Shown here: piece by piece, positions 13,353 to 16,571 of the stretch
Layout: every line of letters begins with the position of its first letter
How positions within the stretch are numbered: position 1 is the stretch's first letter
DNA from: Actinomycetota bacterium
Lineage (GTDB): Bacteria > Actinomycetota > Actinomycetes > Mycobacteriales > Micromonosporaceae
Direction: 5' to 3'
DNA: 16,571 bases
Assembly: GCA_005885115.1 (NCBI GenBank)
Contig: VAXX01000047.1
Location: forward strand, 1 to 16,571
The notes under the pieces: model-generated
Database searches by the model: none
What the model was told of the DNA's origin: nothing
Seen by the model: the letters and a program-made list of their open reading frames with translations, nothing else
Program-made: the position numbers and the translations under genes

Positions 13353-14849
13353 TCAGACTTCTACCAGTTCCGCACGGTCCGGCGGTGTGCCGACCGCTGC
13401 CGTCGCCGGTACCGCGGGGTGCTCGGCGGTCCGGCTGGGCAGCCAGCGGAGCACCACGATCAGGCCGAGCAGGGCGGCGATGACCGAACCGAGCCCGGCC
13501 GCGTGCATCGCGGTGACGAACGTCGAGTCTCCGGCCGCGAGCAGCGCGTGCCCGGCGGTGCCGAGGTGCGCCGCCGCCGCGTACGTCCCGGAGATCGAGT
13601 CGGCCGCCGCCGTGCGTACGCCGGCGGGCAGCCCGGCCACCTGGTCGCGCATACCCGCGCGGTAGACCGCGGCCAGCACCGCACCCAGTACCGCCACGCC
13701 CAGCGCGCCGGCGATCTGCCGCAGCGTGTTGGCCACCGCCGAGCCCACACCGGCCTTCTCCCGGGGCAGCGCCGACATGATCGACTCGGTGGTCGGCGGC
13801 ATCACGTTGGCCATCCCGGCGCCCTGGAGGAAGAAGGTGGCCCCGACCAGCCAGATCGGCGACTGCGTACCGACCAGGAGCAGCGCGCCCTGCGCGACCG
13901 CGACCAGGCCGAGCCCGACCGCGCACACCGCCTTGGGCCCGAACCTGCGCACCATCGCCGCGCTGCGCGGCGCGAACACCAGCTGCGCCACCGCGAACGG
14001 AGTCATCAGCAGGCCGGCGCCGAGCGGACTGTAGCCGCGCACCAGTTGCAGGTAGAAGGACAGGAAGAACATCGACCCCATGGCGGCGAAGAACACCAGG
14101 CCGACGGAGGCGACGGCCGCGGAGAAGCGCGGCTCGCGGAAGAGCCCAACATCCAGTGAGGGGTACGCGATGCGCCGCTCGACCAGGACGAACAGCACGA
14201 GGATCAGCACGCCGGCGACCAGCGTTCCCCAGGACCGCGGCCGCCCGAAGCCGTGCTCCCCGCCGTCGATGATCCCGTACACCAGCAGGACCAGACCGGC
14301 GATCGAGAGCAGCACCCCCGGTACGTCCAGCCGGCCCGGCCGTGGGTCCCGTGAATCCGGTACCAGGATCGCGACGGCCGCCAGTCCCGCCACCACCACC
14401 GGTACGTTGAGCAGGAACACCGAGCCCCACCAGTAGTGCTCCAGCAGCAGTCCGCCGACCACCGGGCCGATCGCGACGGCCGGCAGGACCGCCGCTCCCC
14501 CGATACCCATCACCGCCCGGGCCCAGATCAACTGGGTAGGCGTCTGGGCGTACGCCGACCCGGCCGAGGCCAGCCCGAAAAGCAGGAGGCCGGCGAGCAG
14601 GATCTTCTTGCGCCCGAGCCGGTCACCGAGGACGCCCCAGGTGAACAACAGGCCGGCAAAGACCAGTGTGTACGAGTTGACGGCCCACTCCAGGTCGCCT
14701 TGGCTCGCGCCCAGGCCGTGCCGGGGATCGGCGATGACCCGCAGCGCCACGTTCAGTACGGTCGTGTCGAGGATGACGACCAGCAGGCTGACGACCAGTA
14801 CGCCGAGGATCAACCAGCGGCGCGGGTGCCCTGAATGGGTCGGTTCCAT
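13353..14849 (-). CDS. MFS drug exporter (DHA2-like) with an internal deletion around TM4-TM5
   Basis: A 498-aa major facilitator transporter of the 14-helix DHA2 type, expected to expel drugs in exchange for protons. Visible are D-TTVLNVALRVI (TM1, about 28-40), motif A GVLGDRLGRKK (72-82), the TM4 stretch LIWARAVMGIGGAAVLPA (107-124) and the motif C end AIGPVVGG (126-133). In related proteins VLPA is followed by about 28 residues (loop with FPPxERAKAIGIWAG and the start of TM5) before VAIGPVVGG; here they are directly joined. The loss is in frame, so the ORF continues, but half of motif C and most of TM5 are gone and transport is doubtful. The ATG at 14849 follows GGGGAG; the longer open frame upstream only reads through the operators. 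Cotranscribed with the TetR gene. Confidence 0.85.
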   Translation of the reverse strand: MEPTHSGHPRRWLILGVLVVSLLVVILDTTVLNVALRVIADPRHGLGASQGDLEWAVNSYTLVFAGLLFTWGVLGDRLGRKKILLAGLLLFGLASAGSAYAQTPTQLIWARAVMGIGGAAVLPAVAIGPVVGGLLLEHYWWGSVFLLNVPVVVAGLAAVAILVPDSRDPRPGRLDVPGVLLSIAGLVLLVYGIIDGGEHGFGRPRSWGTLVAGVLILVLFVLVERRIAYPSLDVGLFREPRFSAAVASVGLVFFAAMGSMFFLSFYLQLVRGYSPLGAGLLMTPFAVAQLVFAPRSAAMVRRFGPKAVCAVGLGLVAVAQGALLLVGTQSPIWLVGATFFLQGAGMANVMPPTTESIMSALPREKAGVGSAVANTLRQIAGALGVAVLGAVLAAVYRAGMRDQVAGLPAGVRTAAADSISGTYAAAAHLGTAGHALLAAGDSTFVTAMHAAGLGSVIAALLGLIVVLRWLPSRTAEHPAVPATAAVGTPPDRAELVEV

Positions 14850-14870
14850 CGGTTCTCCCCGTCGATTCGA

Positions 14871-14887
14871 TACGGAACGGTTCCGTA
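14871..14887. promoter_or_regulatory. TetR operator, copy 1
   Basis: TACGGAACGGTTCCGTA is a perfect 8-bp inverted repeat around one central base, typical of TetR-family operators. It lies just downstream of the predicted MFS transcription start and 22 nt before the ATG, where bound protein would block transcription. Confidence 0.8.
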
Positions 14888-14896
14888 AACAAGCCG

Positions 14897-14925
14897 AGCC
14901 TAGCGAAGGCTCAACCGATACGGAA
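14897..14925 (-). promoter_or_regulatory. Candidate promoter of the MFS-tetR operon
   Basis: On the minus strand TAGGCT (14897-14902) lies 17 nt after TTCCGT (14920-14925). The -35 is part of operator copy 2 and the start point (near 14890) abuts copy 1, so both operators bracket the promoter. Confidence 0.5.
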
Positions 14926-14935
14926 CCGTTCCGTA
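14919..14935. promoter_or_regulatory. TetR operator, copy 2
   Basis: TACGGAACCGTTCCGTA has the same arms as copy 1 with the central base changed from G to C. Centres are 48 bp apart. It overlaps the candidate -35 of the MFS promoter. Confidence 0.8.
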
Positions 14936-14964
14936 AAGAATAAGGGTGTGATGGAGCCCACCGG

Positions 14965-15279
14965 TCAGTCCGCGCCGGCACTCACCCGCCGTTGCTTCAG
15001 CTCCGGCACGAACCGCGCGATGGTCTCGAAGTCGCCGTCCTCGTGGAGCAACTCGAGCTTCAACCGGATCGCCGTCGCGGCGACCAGCAGGTCAACGAGG
15101 GAAACTCCTTGGTGGGCGCTGTGCGGAGCGAGCTCACGGCGGATCGCCGCAACCATGGCCCAGATGTTGTCCAGCACGGTGACCCATGGATATTGGTCGA
15201 GAATCCGCGCCTCTACCCGCTCGGGGTGAGCCTGCCGGCGTTGGAAGCGGATCAGTGCACTGGTGTCGATGAGGAACAT
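14965..15279 (-). CDS. vapC: VapC-like PIN-domain toxin, shortened, probably inactive
   Basis: PIN-domain RNase toxins cut RNA using three or four acidic residues that hold a metal ion. This 104-aa protein starts MFLIDTSAL (D5) and ends with the C-terminal PIN motifs LVDLLVAATA (D63) and LLHEDGDFETIA (D81, D83). Family members are usually 130-140 aa with about 90 residues between the first and third acidic sites, here 58. The missing 30 or so residues fall after RRQAHPE (about residue 20) and include the second acidic site (Glu near position 40). The gene is in frame throughout, so it looks like an internal deletion. Its ATG overlaps the vapB stop by one base (TGATG). The antitoxin partner is complete. 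Confidence 0.8.
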   Translation of the reverse strand: MFLIDTSALIRFQRRQAHPERVEARILDQYPWVTVLDNIWAMVAAIRRELAPHSAHQGVSLVDLLVAATAIRLKLELLHEDGDFETIARFVPELKQRRVSAGAD

Positions 15280-15509
15280 CAGCCGTCCACCTCGTCGAGC
15301 GCCTCGTAGTTGAACGCTCCCTCATCGGACATCCGCCGCAATTCCTCGCGGGCTTTCCTGCGCATCTCACGCTTGGCTTCGACGTAAACCCTCAGCGCCG
15401 CGTTGATCGCTTCATTGGGAAACGACGCGCCACTCACGCGGATAGCTTCGCCGAGTAGGTCGTCGTCGATCTTGGGTCCAAGGTCGGGCTGGACTGCTGT
15501 CACAGTCAT
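15279..15509 (-). CDS. vapB: VapB-like ribbon-helix-helix antitoxin
   Basis: A 76-aa antitoxin that would bind VapC and repress its own operon. Residues 11-45 (KIDDDLLGEAIRVSGASFPNEAINAALRVYVE) fit the short strand-helix-helix of VapB/MetJ-Arc-like DNA-binding dimers. A strongly charged helix (45-65, KREMRRKAREELRRM) and an acidic tail would wrap the toxin. The ATG at 15509 is preceded by GGAGG 5 nt away, better than the more upstream ATG of the open frame. It precedes vapC with one-base overlap and follows yebC by 54 nt. A candidate operator is at 15525-15543. Confidence 0.85.
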   Translation of the reverse strand: MTVTAVQPDLGPKIDDDLLGEAIRVSGASFPNEAINAALRVYVEAKREMRRKAREELRRMSDEGAFNYEALDEVDG

Positions 15510-15524
15510 GGTCACCTCCCTCCG

Positions 15525-15543
15525 CACCTTAGTATGCCAGGTG
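15525..15543. promoter_or_regulatory. Inverted repeat over the candidate vapBC -10
   Basis: CACCT (15525-15529) and AGGTG (15539-15543) flank CATACT (minus strand, 15531-15536), a plausible -10 with a poor -35. VapBC complexes usually bind such repeats at their own promoter. Arms are only 5 bp. Confidence 0.35.
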
Positions 15544-15563
15544 TCCCACCCGCTGCCCCGTCA

Positions 15564-16316
15564 TCATCCCACGGCGGCCATGACCTCGTCGGAGACGTCG
15601 AAGTTGGCGTACACGTTCTGGACGTCGTCGCAGTCCTCGAGCGCGTCGATCAGCTTGAACACCCGTCGCGCCCCGTCCTCGTCGAGCGCGACGGTGACGC
15701 TGGGGACGAACGAGGAGTCGGCTGACTCGTACTCCACGCCGGCGCCCTGCAGGGCGTTGCGTACGGTGACGAGGTCACCGGGTTCGCTGACCACCTCGAA
15801 GACCTCGCCGAGGTCGTTGACCTCCTCGGCGCCGGCGTCGAGTACCGCGCCGAGCACGTCGTCCTCGGACACCGCGCCGGCCTTGGGGACGATGATGACG
15901 CCCTTGCGGGAGAACAGGTACGAGACGCTTCCGGCGTCGGCGAGGTTGCCGCCGTTGCGGGTCAGCGCGGTGCGTACCTCGGTGGCGGCGCGGTTGCGGT
16001 TGTCGGTCAGGCACTCGATGAGGATGGCGACGCCGTTGGGCCCGTACCCCTCGTACTGGACCGTCTGGTAGTCGGCGCCACCGGCCTCCTGGCCGGAGCC
16101 CCGCTTGACCGCGCGGTCGATGTTGTCGTTGGGGACCGAGTTCTTCTTGGCCTTCTGGATGGCGTCGTAGAGGGTGGGGTTACCGGCCGGGTCACCGCCG
16201 CCGGTCCGGGCCGCGACCTCAACGTTCTTGATCAGCCGGGCGAACAGCTTGCCGCGCTTGGCATCGACCACGGCCTTCTTGTGCTTGGTCGTCGCCCACT
16301 TTGAGTGGCCGGACAT
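15564..16316 (-). CDS. yebC: YebC/PmpR-family protein (TACO1-like)
   Basis: A complete 250-aa member of the widely conserved YebC family. It starts [37 protein letters not shown], the family hallmark, and contains [20 protein letters not shown] (about 89-108) and the [14 protein letters not shown] stretch (about 118-131). Members were described as transcriptional regulators, and more recent work links them to translation and relief of ribosome stalling. The ATG at 16316 follows GGAGGGG directly upstream. It lies 11 nt after pdxT and ends in two consecutive stops (TGATGA). In most Actinobacteria it directly precedes ruvC; here about 4.3 kb intervene. Confidence 0.96.
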   Translation of the reverse strand: MSGHSKWATTKHKKAVVDAKRGKLFARLIKNVEVAARTGGGDPAGNPTLYDAIQKAKKNSVPNDNIDRAVKRGSGQEAGGADYQTVQYEGYGPNGVAILIECLTDNRNRAATEVRTALTRNGGNLADAGSVSYLFSRKGVIIVPKAGAVSEDDVLGAVLDAGAEEVNDLGEVFEVVSEPGDLVTVRNALQGAGVEYESADSSFVPSVTVALDEDGARRVFKLIDALEDCDDVQNVYANFDVSDEVMAAVG

Positions 16317-16327
16317 TACCCCTCCGT

Positions 16328-16571
16328 CTACTGTGCCTGTGCCTCGCGCGCCAGTTCCACGAACAGGCGGTGCACGCGCAGATCGCCGGCGAGCTCCGGG
16401 TGGAAGGCGGTCGCGAGCAGATTGCCCTGCCGAACCGCGACAATCCTATCGCCCGGGCCGGGGCCGGTCCGCGCGGCCGAGCCCCGTGCCTCCGGAGCGG
16501 TCCGCGCGGTGGAGCCCTCCGGCGTCGAGGCGGGCACGACGCCGAGCACGGTCACGTCCGGGCCGACCCGT
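16328..16571 (-). CDS. pdxT: PdxT, glutaminase subunit of pyridoxal 5'-phosphate synthase, C-terminal part
   Basis: The last 80 codons of PdxT, which frees ammonia from glutamine for PdxS to make pyridoxal phosphate. The end carries [20 protein letters not shown], with the catalytic His and Glu of class I glutamine amidotransferases (HPE), then RVHRLFVEL. Between VLGVV and RIVAVRQ is a Pro/Ala/Ser-rich insert of about 29 residues. The 5' part is off the right edge. It stops 11 nt before the yebC ATG, consistent with a pdxT-yebC operon. Confidence 0.9.
   Translation of the reverse strand, partial: RVGPDVTVLGVVPASTPEGSTARTAPEARGSAARTGPGPGDRIVAVRQGNLLATAFHPELAGDLRVHRLFVELAREAQAQ

Noticed and set aside
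14850..14981. 44-residue N-terminal extension of the MFS protein
   Set aside because: It is a read-through of the two operators and promoter; the ATG at 14849 has a ribosome site and leads directly to TM1.

Overview
The window is high-GC actinobacterial chromosome, most likely from Micromonosporaceae or a close relative. The evidence is the conserved gene order pdxT-yebC-(insertion)-ruvC-ruvA-ruvB-yajC-secD-secF-apt-rel-cyclophilin-MBL hydrolase, the frequent GTG starts, an XRE/DUF5753 + DUF397 pair, and alanine/proline/serine-rich extensions in secreted domains. The family assignment is inference; the phylum is secure. I see no phage, insertion sequence, CRISPR array, tRNA or rRNA.

Layout, left to right. 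1-249 (-): start of an MBL-fold hydrolase that leaves the window. 407-2274 (+): two tandem, membrane-anchored cyclophilins. They converge at 2284-2315 on rel, whose stop codon lies inside the shared hairpin. 2294-9012 (-): rel, apt, secF, secD and yajC, read in the order yajC-secD-secF-apt-rel, with a candidate promoter before yajC, a hairpin between secF and apt, and a separate candidate promoter before rel. 9154-11250 (-): ruvC-ruvA-ruvB, each junction overlapping by 4 nt, with a candidate LexA site before ruvC. 11251-15563: an accessory insertion between ruvC and yebC. It holds an XRE regulator + DUF397 pair (+), a bidirectional hairpin, a TetR regulator and MFS exporter (-) under two identical-arm 17-bp operators, and a vapBC pair (-). 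15564-16571 (-): yebC and the end of pdxT.

How the genes fit together. yajC-secDF pulls exported proteins through the Sec channel, and the tandem cyclophilins are built to fold proteins outside the membrane. apt and rel form the purine salvage/stringent response pair. ruvCAB resolves Holliday junctions. The accessory block is regulatory: an autoregulated drug-efflux module, a WhiJ/Scr-like XRE-DUF397 pair and a toxin-antitoxin pair.

The most striking observation is that three unrelated genes each lack an internal stretch of roughly 80-95 bp compared with their families: ruvB (out of frame, sensor-2 region lost), the MFS exporter (in frame, TM4-TM5 loop and most of TM5 lost) and vapC (in frame, a catalytic acidic residue lost). 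This is either real decay by short deletions or an assembly fault confined to about 9.4-15.3 kb. I do not see a convincing entirely new system. The leads most worth following are the shared deletion pattern, the frame-independent excess of GTAC, and the double TetR operator.
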